From CAJJDF01 sp965655625 (GTDB lineage: Bacteria > Bacteroidota > Bacteroidia > Flavobacteriales_D > CAJJDF01), in assembly GCA_965655625.1 (NCBI GenBank), contig CBFHHA010000001.1:62001-126000 (forward strand): a stretch of 64,000 nt of DNA. Direction: 5' to 3'. Every line of letters starts with the position of its first letter. Positions within the stretch are counted from its first letter, which is position 1. Positions 25,506-34,629 of this stretch are shown piece after piece. A program made the translations under genes and the position numbers. The notes under the pieces were generated by a model that was given only the letters and a program-made list of their open reading frames with translations, had not been told where the DNA came from and did no database searches.

Positions 25506-25596
25506 GGAATAGAGTGATTTCTGGAGACTACAAAGGTTGGAAAATAAAAGCCGAGAGCGAATTTAATTCCAAATAAAATCGTATTATCTTCACGGT

Positions 25597-25959
25597 ATGC
25601 CAAGAATAGATTCCTTTTTATGGTCCGTAAGGTTATACAAAACGCGGAGCAAAGCTACAGAAGCTTGCAAGAAAAACCGAATTCTCATAAATGAAGCCGA
25701 AGCCAAGCCCTCCAAAGAAGTAAAGAAAGGAGATGTTGTGATGATAAAAAAATCGGGGATAAAATTTGAGTACAAGGTATTAGAGGTTTTATCCAAAAGA
25801 GTGGGAGCCAAGTTGGTTCCTGACTACCTCAAAGAAACCACTAAAATTGAAGAAAAAGAGAAATTAAAACTTCAACAGTTGGCTCAAAAAACCTACAGAG
25901 ATAAAGGAGCAGGAAGACCCACAAAAAAAGACCGAAGAGATTTGGAGAATTTTTGGTAA
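25597..25959 (+). CDS. hslR: S4-domain RNA-binding protein (Hsp15-like)
   Basis: A 120-residue protein whose first 60 residues form an S4 domain: RIDSFLWSVRLYKTRSKATEACKKNRILIN followed by KPSKEVKKGDVV. A basic tail ends AGRPTKKDRRDLENFW, as in the Hsp15 family. E. coli Hsp15 binds 50S subunits with nascent chains after translation aborts; the same role is likely. A palindromic repeat begins 26 bases after the stop codon. Confidence 0.85.
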   Translation: MPRIDSFLWSVRLYKTRSKATEACKKNRILINEAEAKPSKEVKKGDVVMIKKSGIKFEYKVLEVLSKRVGAKLVPDYLKETTKIEEKEKLKLQQLAQKTYRDKGAGRPTKKDRRDLENFW

Positions 25960-25985
25960 GTGGCACTTATTATTCTGCCATTGGT

Positions 25986-26061
25986 GTCATTTCCGTGAAA
26001 ACGGAAATCTTAACACCTGAATCGTCCAGATGAATAAGAATCCCTTGTAAAAAGGAATGAC
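25986..26061. repeat. Palindrome-ended element, 76 bp copy
   Basis: The left end is GTCAT-TTCCGTGAAAACGGAAATCT, a hairpin with stem ATTTCCGT/ACGGAAAT. The right end is GATGAATAAGAATCCC...GGAATGAC with stem AATCCCTT/AAGGAATG-like pairing. It has the same length (76 bp) and layout as the copy at 26760-26835. It lies between hslR and the next small gene. Confidence 0.75.
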
Positions 26062-26116
26062 AAATGAAGAGTGAATAAAAACCCTTAACTTTAATATAAG
26101 TAAAAACCAATTCACC

Positions 26117-26446
26117 ATGATCCATACCTTTGAAACTAACTGGGATAAAAAAGAATTTAAAGCCTATACCTTGTTGTACTGTAGTCAAGCTGATTTGGCA
26201 GAATCTAATGCTGAAAGAGGAATAATTGTGAAAAAAGTGGGGAAAGAAAACTACAACCACATTCACCAAGAAATAGAGCAAGACAACGATTATTCCCGAG
26301 TGCAAAAAATAATGGCGGCAGCCAAAAGATTAGATTACGATTCCGAAAAACTGATCAATGATATGAAGGAAGTTTTTTTCTCTGACGGAGAGTTTGACGA
26401 AGTAGAAAAAGGAGTTTTTCTTCTCTTGAAAAAACTCCTGAAGTAA
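26117..26446 (+). CDS. Small helical protein (TerB-like half)
   Basis: A 109-residue soluble protein (MIHTFETNWDKKEFKAYTLLYCSQADL...). The helices carry NDYSRVQKIMAAAKRLDYDSEKL and a C-terminal FFSDGEFDEVEKGVFLLLKKLL, where S-D-G-E-F-x-x-x-E matches the acidic D-G-x-x-x-x-x-E unit of TerB-like domains. The family is widespread and uncharacterised in flavobacteria, as far as I recall. The last codons contain a hairpin GGAGTTTTT...AAAAACTCC that may also act in termination. The assembly gap starts 11 bases after its stop codon. Confidence 0.6.
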   Translation: MIHTFETNWDKKEFKAYTLLYCSQADLAESNAERGIIVKKVGKENYNHIHQEIEQDNDYSRVQKIMAAAKRLDYDSEKLINDMKEVFFSDGEFDEVEKGVFLLLKKLLK

Positions 26447-26457
26447 AGAGATAACAC

Positions 26458-26556
26458 NNNNNNNNNNNNNNNNNNNNNNNNNNNNNNNNNNNNNNNNNNN
26501 NNNNNNNNNNNNNNNNNNNNNNNNNNNNNNNNNNNNNNNNNNNNNNNNNNNNNNNN
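26458..26556. other. Assembly gap (99 N)
   Basis: A run of N joins two contigs. It truncates the leftward membrane-protein gene at 26557-26726. Palindromic repeats lie 400 bases to the left and 200 to the right, so repeat-caused assembly failure is plausible. The true gap length is unknown. Confidence 0.99.
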
Positions 26557-26726
26557 TACCGTAAATGTTTGTTGAGTAATCCTAAACTTACCAGTACAGC
26601 TCCAACAAACACCAATTCGAAATACTCTTGAAAAGAGCCTTTTATTACCGACATCACAATACCGTAAATAACAGCAATCAATCCAGCTATGATCGAAACC
26701 AAATGGATGGGTTTCATTTTTTTCAT
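26557..26726 (-). CDS. Small membrane protein, 3' end lost in gap
   Basis: From ATG 26726 the first 56 codons are visible: MKKMKPIHLVSIIAGLIAVI... with two hydrophobic helices (residues 7-27 and 36-52) separated by KGSFQEYFE. The frame enters the N run, so the stop codon is not seen. Probably a two-TM inner-membrane protein. No family recognised. A frame drawn across the N run should not be trusted. Confidence 0.6.
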
Positions 26727-26759
26727 GGAATGAAGTTAAGAAATAATTTGACTTACGCT

Positions 26760-26835
26760 GTCATTCCTGCGAGGGCAGGAATCTATTGACGCAAATCAGC
26801 CTAATGAATAAGATTCCTGCCTTCGCAGGAATGTC
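26760..26835. repeat. Palindrome-ended element, 76 bp copy
   Basis: The left end is GTCATTCCTGCGAGGGCAGG + AATCT and the right end is AGATTCCTGCCTTCGCAGGA + ATGTC, which are near-perfect inverted repeats of each other and each a hairpin (ATTCCTGC/GCAGGAAT). The conserved core CTAATGAATAAGAT precedes the right end. It lies between a membrane-protein gene and the ABC-F gene start. Confidence 0.85.
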
Positions 26836-26880
26836 AAATGTTGATAAATGAGTACTTTCACCTTCTCAAAACAGAACCTA

Positions 26881-28512
26881 ATGATTTCAGTCGATAATTT
26901 AGCCGTAGAGTTTAGCGGTACCACCTTGTTTAGCAATGTTTCCTTTGTGATAAACCCCACCGATAAAATTGCTTTGATGGGAAAAAACGGAGCTGGAAAA
27001 AGCACCATGATGAAAATTGTGGCAGGCGAAACCAAACCTACAAAAGGAGCAGTGAGAGCCAACAAAGAGTCGGTTATCGCTTATTTACCTCAACATTTAT
27101 TAACCGAAGACGATTGTACCGTGTTTGAAGAGGCAGCAAAAGCTTTTAAGCAAGTTTTTGAGATCAAAGAAGAGATGGACAGGCTGAATAATGAACTCAC
27201 AACTCGAACTGATTATGAGAGCAATGAATACATGGGAATCATAGAAAAAGTATCGGAGTTAGGCGAAAAATATTATGCTCTGGAAGATGTAAATTACGAT
27301 GCGGAGGTGGAAAAAGCATTGAAAGGACTGGGTTTTAAGCCCGAAGATTTTCACCGCCCAACGAGCGAATTTAGTGGAGGGTGGCGAATGAGAATTGAGT
27401 TGGCAAAGATTTTATTACAAAAACCAGATTTAATTTTACTGGATGAGCCAACCAACCACATCGACATTGAATCGGTGATTTGGTTAGAGGATTTTTTGGT
27501 GAATAAAGCAGATGCCGTGATGGTTATTTCGCACGACAGGGCTTTTATTGACAACATTACCAACCGAACCATTGAAGTTACAATGGGAAAAATTTACGAT
27601 TACAAAGCCAATTATTCGCACTACTTGCAATTGCGAGAAGAACGAAGATCGCACCAAATAAAAGCGTACAAAGAGCAACAAAAATTCATTGCCGATAACC
27701 AAACTTTTATCGATAGGTTTAAAGGAACTTATTCCAAAACCAATCAAGTTACAGCAAGAGAAAGAATGCTCGAAAAATTAGAAATTATAGAAATAGATGA
27801 GATAGACACTTCGGCACTAAAGCTGAGGTTTCCTCCAGCACCCAGGTCGGGAGACTATCCAGTTTCGGTGAAGGAAGTCTCTAAAAAATATGACGATCAC
27901 GTAGTGTTTAATGACGCCAATATGGTGATTTCGAGAGGCGAAAAAGTATCGTTTGTAGGCCGAAATGGAGAAGGAAAATCTACCATGATAAAAGCCATTT
28001 TGGGCGAAATTGAGGTGGAAGGAGAATGCAAACTGGGACACAATGTTGAGGTGGGATATTTTGCTCAAAATCAAGCCAGTTTATTGGACGAAAGTTTAAC
28101 TGTTTTTCAAACCATTGACGAAGTAGCAGTAGGCGAAATCCGGACTCAAATTAAAAACATGTTGGGAAGATTTATGTTCTCAGGAGACGATATCGACAAG
28201 AAAGTAAGTGTACTTTCGGGAGGAGAGAAAACAAGGCTTGCCATGGTAAAACTCTTGCTCGAACCCGTAAATTTACTCATCTTGGATGAGCCAACAAACC
28301 ACCTAGATTTAAAATCGAAAGACGTATTGAAAGAAGCCTTGATGGATTTTGACGGAACCTTAATTTTGGTTTCTCACGACAGGGATTTCTTGCAAGGATT
28401 GTGCGAAAAAGTATTCGAGTTCAAGAACCTGAGAGTGATTGAACATTTTGAAACGATTGATGCGTTTCTTGAGCGAAATAAGATTGAGAAAATTGCGGAT
28501 ATTAATTTGTAA
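26881..28512 (+). CDS. ABC-F family ATPase
   Basis: I start at ATG 26881 (MISVDNLAVEFSGTTLF), the usual start of the family; an upstream ATG at 26848 is only 12 bases past a repeat. The 543-residue product has two fused ABC domains and no membrane segment. Domain 1: GKNGAGKST, FSGGWRMRIELAK, LILLDEPTNHID. Domain 2: GRNGEGKST, LSGGEKTRLAMVK, LLILDEPTNHLD. The charged linker between them (SHYLQLREERRSHQIKAYKEQQ) is the P-site tRNA-interaction motif region. ABC-F proteins act on the ribosome E site (EttA/Uup type) or protect against antibiotics; which subtype this is cannot be told here. Confidence 0.93.
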   Translation: MISVDNLAVEFSGTTLFSNVSFVINPTDKIALMGKNGAGKSTMMKIVAGETKPTKGAVRANKESVIAYLPQHLLTEDDCTVFEEAAKAFKQVFEIKEEMDRLNNELTTRTDYESNEYMGIIEKVSELGEKYYALEDVNYDAEVEKALKGLGFKPEDFHRPTSEFSGGWRMRIELAKILLQKPDLILLDEPTNHIDIESVIWLEDFLVNKADAVMVISHDRAFIDNITNRTIEVTMGKIYDYKANYSHYLQLREERRSHQIKAYKEQQKFIADNQTFIDRFKGTYSKTNQVTARERMLEKLEIIEIDEIDTSALKLRFPPAPRSGDYPVSVKEVSKKYDDHVVFNDANMVISRGEKVSFVGRNGEGKSTMIKAILGEIEVEGECKLGHNVEVGYFAQNQASLLDESLTVFQTIDEVAVGEIRTQIKNMLGRFMFSGDDIDKKVSVLSGGEKTRLAMVKLLLEPVNLLILDEPTNHLDLKSKDVLKEALMDFDGTLILVSHDRDFLQGLCEKVFEFKNLRVIEHFETIDAFLERNKIEKIADINL

Positions 28513-28519
28513 GCTTTCG

Positions 28520-28714
28520 CTAAACTTTTTTTGAAGTGCGGTATTTGTAAACACTAAGAACCAGCAAGAGTGCCGATAAAATTAAAATAACAAAAGAGGT
28601 TTTATTTTCGCGCCACTGGTAGTTTGCGTTGTGCAGAGTTATAAATTGACCTATGGCAACAAACGCTTGGCCAAACGCGATGAGCAGATAAAACAAGGGT
28701 TTTTCTTTTTTCAT
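28520..28714 (-). CDS. Small two-TM membrane protein
   Basis: A 64-residue protein (MKKEKPLFYLLIAFGQAF...) with TM helices at about 7-27 and 40-57, separated by the loop NANYQWRENKT, and a basic C-terminal tail (YKYRTSKKV). No family recognised. It is convergent with the ABC-F gene (7 bases between the stops) and may be co-transcribed with the leftward membrane gene just upstream. Confidence 0.6.
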   Translation of the reverse strand: MKKEKPLFYLLIAFGQAFVAIGQFITLHNANYQWRENKTSFVILILSALLLVLSVYKYRTSKKV

Positions 28715-28763
28715 TGTGGTGATTGTTATTGAACTGTGCGCACAAACAAATGTTAAGGGGAAA

Positions 28764-29405
28764 TTATATCAGCTGAGCTTTGCTTCTATCTCTTTGTATT
28801 AATAGGAGAGAAGTCCATATTACGAGGGTTGCGTCAACTAAAAACACAAACTTTTGGAGAAAAGGCATGTAGTAGATTCCAACCTTCGTCTCGAAACCTA
28901 AATACAAACAAATGCTCATTACAAAAACAATGTAGGTGAGTGTTTTAAACGGTTTGTTTTTGAACTTTACCAGCTCAATAAAAATTGGAACAAAGGCCAT
29001 TGAGGCAAAAATACCAACCAGGGTTACAACCAAATCGTGCAACTCTTCTTGGTACATGAATGTGAAAATTGCCATCGATAATACGCCCAGAATTTTTATC
29101 AGTTTCGTGTTTCTGTTTCTACGTTCAAAAATGTTTGGCATCACGTAAAAGAAAGACATCATCGTGAAACTGAGTACAATGTGAGCTAAGTTGGCAAGAA
29201 GTTTTCCGTTATTTTTTAACCCAGAGTAGGTGTATTCATTATTGGTGTCGCACAAAAAGTTGTGAAAAAAACTATACCCTTCTTGTGCGGTAGGAACATT
29301 ATCTGATCCGCCCGGATACATGATAGCCGCAGTGGAAAACATAATGAGATAAGTAATCATCCCAATTATAGGAAAGTAAGCAGCTATACGATTAAATTTT
29401 TTCAC
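28764..29405 (-). CDS. Multi-pass membrane protein (DUF998-like)
   Basis: A 213-residue integral membrane protein with six hydrophobic helices, starting at GTG 29405 (KKFNRIAAYFPIIGMITYLI). The long first loop (MYPGGSDNVPTAQEGYSFFHNFLCD) is a pattern found in DUF998-like proteins of unknown function. No catalytic motif is visible. It is 49 bases upstream of the two-TM gene on the same strand. Confidence 0.65.
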   Translation of the reverse strand: MKKFNRIAAYFPIIGMITYLIMFSTAAIMYPGGSDNVPTAQEGYSFFHNFLCDTNNEYTYSGLKNNGKLLANLAHIVLSFTMMSFFYVMPNIFERRNRNTKLIKILGVLSMAIFTFMYQEELHDLVVTLVGIFASMAFVPIFIELVKFKNKPFKTLTYIVFVMSICLYLGFETKVGIYYMPFLQKFVFLVDATLVIWTSLLLIQRDRSKAQLI

Positions 29406-29459
29406 TTGTAAATGAGATTTGTGCTCGAAAGTACAACGATTTATTCCAGAAATCTATTT

Positions 29460-30446
29460 TTATAACCTTGAAGGTTCCACCCATTTAAATTGATAATCGC
29501 TTTCTGGCAATTTCATTCTCTCGGCAATTCGGAGCATTCGAGAAGGTAATTTCATTAAGTAATCTCTGGCTTTTGCAGCTTCGTCTGTCAAGTTGGTGAT
29601 TTTGTCAATTTCCCATCGTTTGATGAGTTTATCCAAAATATCTACATAGTCTTTAGCTGTGTACACCCCAATTCTTTGTGCCGTGTTTGAAAATTCCTCA
29701 AAGGCAGTTCCCATTCTCATTCCACTCTCTCTCAAGAAGTGCGCAGGCATCGTGATTTTCTTTTTCATCATATCGGTAAAAGCGAGCATCATTTGGCTAG
29801 GGTCTACCGTAAATATTCTTTCCACAAACTCTGAATAGGCTGTGTGGTGCCTCATTTCATCACCGGCCACCATCTTACACATTTTTGCAAGTTGTTTGTT
29901 TCCGTGTTTCTTCGCAATTTCCGAAACTCTATTGTGCGACACATAAGTGGCTAACTCTTGAAAACTAGTGTATATAAAGTTTTTGTAAGGATCACGATCT
30001 GTTCCAATATCAAAGCCGTCTGCAATTAAATGTTGCGTAGTAATTTCTACTTCCTTCATATTTACCTTTCCAGATAGGTAAAGGTATTTGTTCAATAAAT
30101 CTCCATGTCTATTTTCTTCGGATGTCCATTGAGCTACCCAATTTGCCCAGCCGTTCCCTTCTACTTGGTCTACTCCTTCTACATCCATCAACCAACTTTC
30201 GTATGTGGGCAAAGCTTCTTCCGTTATCATATCGCCTACCAAAACCACCCAAAAATCGTAAGGCATTTCTTTAGCTAACTCCTGCAGCTCCTCAATTTTA
30301 TCCGTAAAATTGGCTTCTCTTGCATCAGGCAAAAAATCTTGTGGCTGCCAAATAGAGTCGATAGGAATCAAGTATTTTTGAATGAGTGAATCCACGTCTT
30401 TTTCAAGGTGCTTCATTACTTCTAATCGGACATTTTTTTGAGACAT
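29460..30446 (-). CDS. Acyl-ACP desaturase (stearoyl-ACP type)
   Basis: A 328-residue soluble di-iron enzyme introducing a double bond in acyl-ACP. The ligands are visible: the first Glu in MITEEALPTYE, SEENRHGDLLNKY (E-E-x-x-H), a Glu in FQELATYVSHNR, and GDEMRHHTAYSEF (D-E-x-R-H). The C-terminal MRMGTAFEEFSNTAQRIGVYTAKDY is also typical of plant-type Delta9 desaturases. The length is normal without transit peptide. A monocistronic leftward gene; it would supply monounsaturated acyl chains to membrane lipids. Confidence 0.93.
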   Translation of the reverse strand: MSQKNVRLEVMKHLEKDVDSLIQKYLIPIDSIWQPQDFLPDAREANFTDKIEELQELAKEMPYDFWVVLVGDMITEEALPTYESWLMDVEGVDQVEGNGWANWVAQWTSEENRHGDLLNKYLYLSGKVNMKEVEITTQHLIADGFDIGTDRDPYKNFIYTSFQELATYVSHNRVSEIAKKHGNKQLAKMCKMVAGDEMRHHTAYSEFVERIFTVDPSQMMLAFTDMMKKKITMPAHFLRESGMRMGTAFEEFSNTAQRIGVYTAKDYVDILDKLIKRWEIDKITNLTDEAAKARDYLMKLPSRMLRIAERMKLPESDYQFKWVEPSRL

Positions 30447-30563
30447 AAAGGTGTTTTTTTAATCTGCTACAAGGATAAGGAAATATTTACAAGGAAGTAA
30501 ATTATCACTAAAATATATCCATTCAATCATTTGTTTCCTTATTGTTTAAGGTAGTTTTTCCAC

Positions 30564-30905
30564 CTATTTTTCAATTACTTTGTTTGCTCTTTCAGCCAAG
30601 TCACTTTTGGTAAGAGTCAGTCGAATGTCACAATTTGTTTTTGCTTTAAGATCATGGGGAACAGAACTTTCGAGGGCAATTATGCTTCCTTTATCTAACT
30701 GATAAACAGAATCTTTTACACCAAAATCAAGCTTGCCCTCCACCAGCTCCACAACAATAGGAAAAGCGGTTTGGTGTTTTTTCATGTGTGTTCCGGCATG
30801 CATAGCAATTCTTATTTCCTTGGTAAAGGATGTTTCAAACAAAACCGTAATTACTGGCTTTGATTTATTGAATTCCAAATTGGTAAAAAGTGAGGATTGT
30901 TCCAT
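30564..30905 (-). CDS. Cupin-domain protein
   Basis: A 113-residue single-domain cupin. The first motif is MHAGTHMKKHQTAFPIVVELVEGKLDF and the second includes LDKGSIIALESSVPHDLKA. Metal-binding His residues are recognisable (H-x(5)-H, and H in VPHDL). No catalytic role can be assigned; such small cupins often bind ligands or metals. It stands alone between the desaturase and the giant outer-membrane gene. Confidence 0.75.
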   Translation of the reverse strand: MEQSSLFTNLEFNKSKPVITVLFETSFTKEIRIAMHAGTHMKKHQTAFPIVVELVEGKLDFGVKDSVYQLDKGSIIALESSVPHDLKAKTNCDIRLTLTKSDLAERANKVIEK

Positions 30906-30985
30906 TTAATGTTGAATTGAATATGAAATAAATCTACCCTGTTTTTCGAATACACTAGCTGATAAAAGTCATTAAAAAACCTGAG

Positions 30986-33900
30986 CTAAAAAAACGCTCT
31001 AACCTCAACAGTTCCGGCATGAATAGTTTTGAAATCTTCGGGTTTTCTTCCATTGTAGGAAATACTTAAATCCAGGTTTTTCCCTATTTTTCTATTCAGA
31101 AGAAGCTCCCAAGTCATGTTGTTTCCTTTTTTTAATCCTTCGAGCATTTCATATTCCAAGGAGGAATTGGGCGCTCCAGAAAAACTGATGGCTATAAAAT
31201 TGAACCCCGCAACCAAATTTAATTTGTTTGCAACGGTGTATTTGCCTCGTGTTCCCAAAGAAGAAAGCGATGCAAATTCGCCCTCCAAAACATTCCCTTT
31301 TTCTTCGTAAGAAAACAAAAAGTCGAGGTTGAAATTTGCGCCTTTTTGGTAGGTAATAGTCGGAGCGGTTTTACGTGTTTCTAATTCAAAATTTCTACTT
31401 GCCAAGAAATCAGAATTTAATTTCTTTTGGCTCAATTCGTTTTCTATTTTGAATAAAATCTCATCAAACCTATAGCGTAAATTTACGCCATAAATTGTCG
31501 TTTCTCTCGAATCAAAACCATTGGAAAGCAGTACTTTGTTACCTGTGTTCTGAAACAATAGTTCAACTCCGTACTTGTAGCCCGTGCGGTTAAAAAATAA
31601 AGACGAGCGAACTTGATTATTAAGCGAAACCAAATTAGAATCGTTGAGGTTAGTTGCAAAAGGGTTCAAACTGGAACTTGCGCTTTCGAAGGTTGTTTTT
31701 CGGTCAATTTGTGCTGCCGACACAGAAGAGAGTTTCGATAGAAATCGATATACTTTTTGGGTTTTATTTTTCAGAATGGTTCGAGGAGAAATGGCAATAG
31801 ATTGGGTAAATTGATTCGAGAAAGTTCGAATGTAATCATTACTTTGAGTGAATACTCTGATGTAATTTGCTTGGTCTTGAAAAGCCGCTATTTCAAATTC
31901 GTTTATATCTTTTATTCCATTGTCATTGTAGTCAATCCAAGTAAAAACTCCTTGCCCAGGATTTACTTCCACGTACAAAAACTCTCTCTTTTGTTCCAGA
32001 CCAGACCCCACACTGTAAAAAGTGTTGAGGTTTACCAACCCTTTCCAAAAAGAGGTGGAAAAATTAGTTTGGTTAAGAAACGTGTTTTCCGGAACCAGTC
32101 CAGCTCCCGTGTCTGTAGGTACAAGTTGTCGGTAGGCAATATTTCCTTTCAGTTGAGTACGCTTATTCTTACTTTTCAAGAGGTAATCAATTCCCGCCTC
32201 TTGCGAATAAGCTGATTGGCTTAATCGAGTAAGTTGAGTAGTTTTCTCATGCCGATAACCGTAGTAGAGCGAATAAAAATTAGAAGCATTTTTTTCTCTT
32301 TTCAGGTACATTCGTCCATCATAAAAGGAGTAGCTCGCAGGCAAAAGTGAGTCGTTTTGAACAAAAAGATTGCTTTCAACTTCATCTTTGTAACCCAACG
32401 TAAATTTTCCAATTTTTTGTTCTACCACAGACTTGTGGCGGTAAAACTGAGTGTTCGACTCCCCTTCAGACAGCAAGAAGCTACCCACGTATTCTACCCG
32501 TGTATTGTGCCAAGTACCGTTACCAGAAAAATTGTTCTTTATCCCTCTAAATTCTTGTCCTAAATCCAGCACATCGAGGTTGTAAACAAATTTCCCTACA
32601 CTATCTTGTTGAAGCCCAATATTAAAATTACCAAGAAACAAAGGGGTGGTAATCTCATTAAAACCTAAATTCCAGTTCCGGTTAAATTCAATGGCTCTAA
32701 ATTTTTCTACCGGACTGAAATGCACACTTGTAAAATCGACAGAACCTCCCGTTTTTAGTATGGCGCTATTTTTTTTCTCCGAAATTTTTTTTGAATAAAA
32801 AACTTCTACCTTCGAACCCATCCCAACATTTTGGTCATTGCCAATTCCAGAAAAAGTATTTACATCTTGATTTGAGAGCGCCAAGTCGGTTTTTATTCGC
32901 AGATGTTGGTTTGCTTGGAAGTTATTCTCGAGGGTTACCAATTGCTTCCGCTTGGGAGTAATTAATAAGACGGCTGGCACGTAATTTCCATATTGCACAA
33001 TTCTACCGCCAATTGTATCTGGTTTTACCCATTTGTACACATTTCCGAAAGGAGAAAAACCTTCTTGAATATAATTTCCATTTCCCGCACCAGCATCCGA
33101 AAATTGCACTCGATACAAGTCTGAATCGCTCGAGGCAGAATACACATAAATGGAGTAACTTAGCGAATCTTTCTTTGTGTAAGAAACCACATTTTCCTCA
33201 TCACCCACGGTTGCTTCTCGTTGGATAAACGCTTTGGAAACATCATTCCCAACAGAGGACATGAGAGATTTTTCGGAATCTTCTAAATCCTGAAATAAAG
33301 GTTGATTCTTGTGGTCTTGTTCGCTGTAAACGCGCAGATAGGTCTCAGATTTTTCCGTTTTATATCCACTTTCGGCACTTACAATAGATCGCAAGTAATT
33401 TCTGTCCGAGTACTGAAACTGCACTTCAATTCGCTTATTTTTGGTCACCAAAAACCGAGGAGTAAAAGTAATTTCGGCCGAGTTATAGTCAATAACGTAA
33501 TCATTTTCTGCTCCTCTTTTTAATAAAACTCCATCCACAAAAACCTGCTCTGTTCCGGATAAAATAAGGACGAACAATTCATTGTCTGTACCAGTTAGTT
33601 TGTAGGGCCCTTGATTTCCTTCTATTCCTTGAAAAAACTGAATGCGGTATTTTCCTCGAGATACAGCAGCACTTGCTTCAAGCGAAATGGAGTTACTATC
33701 TTTTGTTTCAAATGAATTGGAATAAAGCAGACCCATTGATTTTTTGCGGTAGCGCATGTAGTGCGAATCAAAGTTTTCGATGGAATAATCTCCCGCAATA
33801 AGTTTCCAGTTATTCTCTGATAATTGAATAAACACATTATCAAAATCTTGAAGTTGTTGAGTGTTTCCATCAGGTTGAATAGGAATATTCTCATCAGTAA

Positions 33901-34426
33901 CTGAGGCAAGCACCGAAACTCCTTCCCCAATTTTTCCTGACAATTGAAGATTAAAATTAGAATTTACCCCTAAATCTTGAGCGTTACCCAACGAAATACC
34001 TCTTGAGATACTCCCCGATTTGTTTAGGTTATCTCCCCCAAATAAATCGAGCTCTGGATTATTGGGAGAAGTGCTTCTAAATGGATTGGTATAAGAAAAT
34101 ATTGGCTGAATCAGGTTGGTGTCTTTTCGCGAATATTTTTGACCAAAATTCAGCGCAAATAAGTGGTATTCTACCCTCACCGTTTCGGGAGTTTTTCCTT
34201 TCCAAGTTAGGGAAGCTTGCGCCCAGTTTAGTTCATACAACGAGTCGTGTACCACAGAATCGGCAAGATACAATCGAAAAGTTTCGGGAACGACAGAAAG
34301 GCTATCTAATTGCACAAAGGAAGAGTCTATCAGGATAGTTTTCTCTACTCGCTGAGCGGAGATAGAAAACACCGACAACAAGAAAAAAAAGAAAAAGAGA
34401 TATTTCCAAAAAAAATTCACTTTCAA
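30986..34426 (-). CDS. Very large outer-membrane beta-barrel-like protein
   Basis: A 1146-residue exported protein, starting at TTG 34426 or the GTG two codons later (leader FFWKYLFFFFFLLSVFSISAQ). It belongs to a conserved bacteroidal family known to me only as hypothetical. Its signature region at about 125-215 reads NPELDLFGGDNLNKSGSISR, NLQLSGKIGEGVSVLASVTD, IPIQPDGNTQQLQDFDNVFI and IAGDYSIENFDSHYMRY. The remaining 900 residues are beta-rich with alternating polar/hydrophobic strands and end in aromatic Phe-Phe, as outer-membrane barrels do. It has an acidic patch, WIDYNDNGIKDINEFEIA (calcium-binding-like). Monocistronic. Function unknown. Confidence 0.75.
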   Translation of the reverse strand: MKVNFFWKYLFFFFFLLSVFSISAQRVEKTILIDSSFVQLDSLSVVPETFRLYLADSVVHDSLYELNWAQASLTWKGKTPETVRVEYHLFALNFGQKYSRKDTNLIQPIFSYTNPFRSTSPNNPELDLFGGDNLNKSGSISRGISLGNAQDLGVNSNFNLQLSGKIGEGVSVLASVTDENIPIQPDGNTQQLQDFDNVFIQLSENNWKLIAGDYSIENFDSHYMRYRKKSMGLLYSNSFETKDSNSISLEASAAVSRGKYRIQFFQGIEGNQGPYKLTGTDNELFVLILSGTEQVFVDGVLLKRGAENDYVIDYNSAEITFTPRFLVTKNKRIEVQFQYSDRNYLRSIVSAESGYKTEKSETYLRVYSEQDHKNQPLFQDLEDSEKSLMSSVGNDVSKAFIQREATVGDEENVVSYTKKDSLSYSIYVYSASSDSDLYRVQFSDAGAGNGNYIQEGFSPFGNVYKWVKPDTIGGRIVQYGNYVPAVLLITPKRKQLVTLENNFQANQHLRIKTDLALSNQDVNTFSGIGNDQNVGMGSKVEVFYSKKISEKKNSAILKTGGSVDFTSVHFSPVEKFRAIEFNRNWNLGFNEITTPLFLGNFNIGLQQDSVGKFVYNLDVLDLGQEFRGIKNNFSGNGTWHNTRVEYVGSFLLSEGESNTQFYRHKSVVEQKIGKFTLGYKDEVESNLFVQNDSLLPASYSFYDGRMYLKREKNASNFYSLYYGYRHEKTTQLTRLSQSAYSQEAGIDYLLKSKNKRTQLKGNIAYRQLVPTDTGAGLVPENTFLNQTNFSTSFWKGLVNLNTFYSVGSGLEQKREFLYVEVNPGQGVFTWIDYNDNGIKDINEFEIAAFQDQANYIRVFTQSNDYIRTFSNQFTQSIAISPRTILKNKTQKVYRFLSKLSSVSAAQIDRKTTFESASSSLNPFATNLNDSNLVSLNNQVRSSLFFNRTGYKYGVELLFQNTGNKVLLSNGFDSRETTIYGVNLRYRFDEILFKIENELSQKKLNSDFLASRNFELETRKTAPTITYQKGANFNLDFLFSYEEKGNVLEGEFASLSSLGTRGKYTVANKLNLVAGFNFIAISFSGAPNSSLEYEMLEGLKKGNNMTWELLLNRKIGKNLDLSISYNGRKPEDFKTIHAGTVEVRAFF

Positions 34427-34572
34427 ACTTACGATTTAACAAAGAAATTGTTGTTTTTCCCGCTATTTAATTTAGAGCCAACACAATTATTCATACTGAG
34501 GAATTGAACTAGATTTTTGGAAATAGACTCGTTATAAACAAACAACTTTCAATAACCCATGAAATAATGTAG

Positions 34573-34602
34573 TTTGGTCTGTCGTATCTTTTGGTAAGTT
34601 TG
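34573..34602 (+). promoter_or_regulatory. Bacteroidal promoter before the YwqK-like gene
   Basis: TTTG (34573-34576), an 18-base spacer, then TAAGTTTG (34595-34602). This matches the -33 TTTG / -7 TAnnTTTG consensus of bacteroidal sigma factor. It would start the transcript about 20 bases ahead of ATG 34630. Confidence 0.65.
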
Positions 34603-34629
34603 TATTCATACCTAAACAAAAAACGTCAA

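Noticed and set aside
26355..26726. Apparent 123-codon leftward ORF spanning the N run
   Set aside because: The N run fakes continuity; only 26557-26726 is real sequence of that gene, and the left part is antisense to the small helical protein gene.
31757..32215. 152-codon rightward ORF within the giant outer-membrane gene
   Set aside because: It is antisense to a clearly coding frame and shows no domain or leader.
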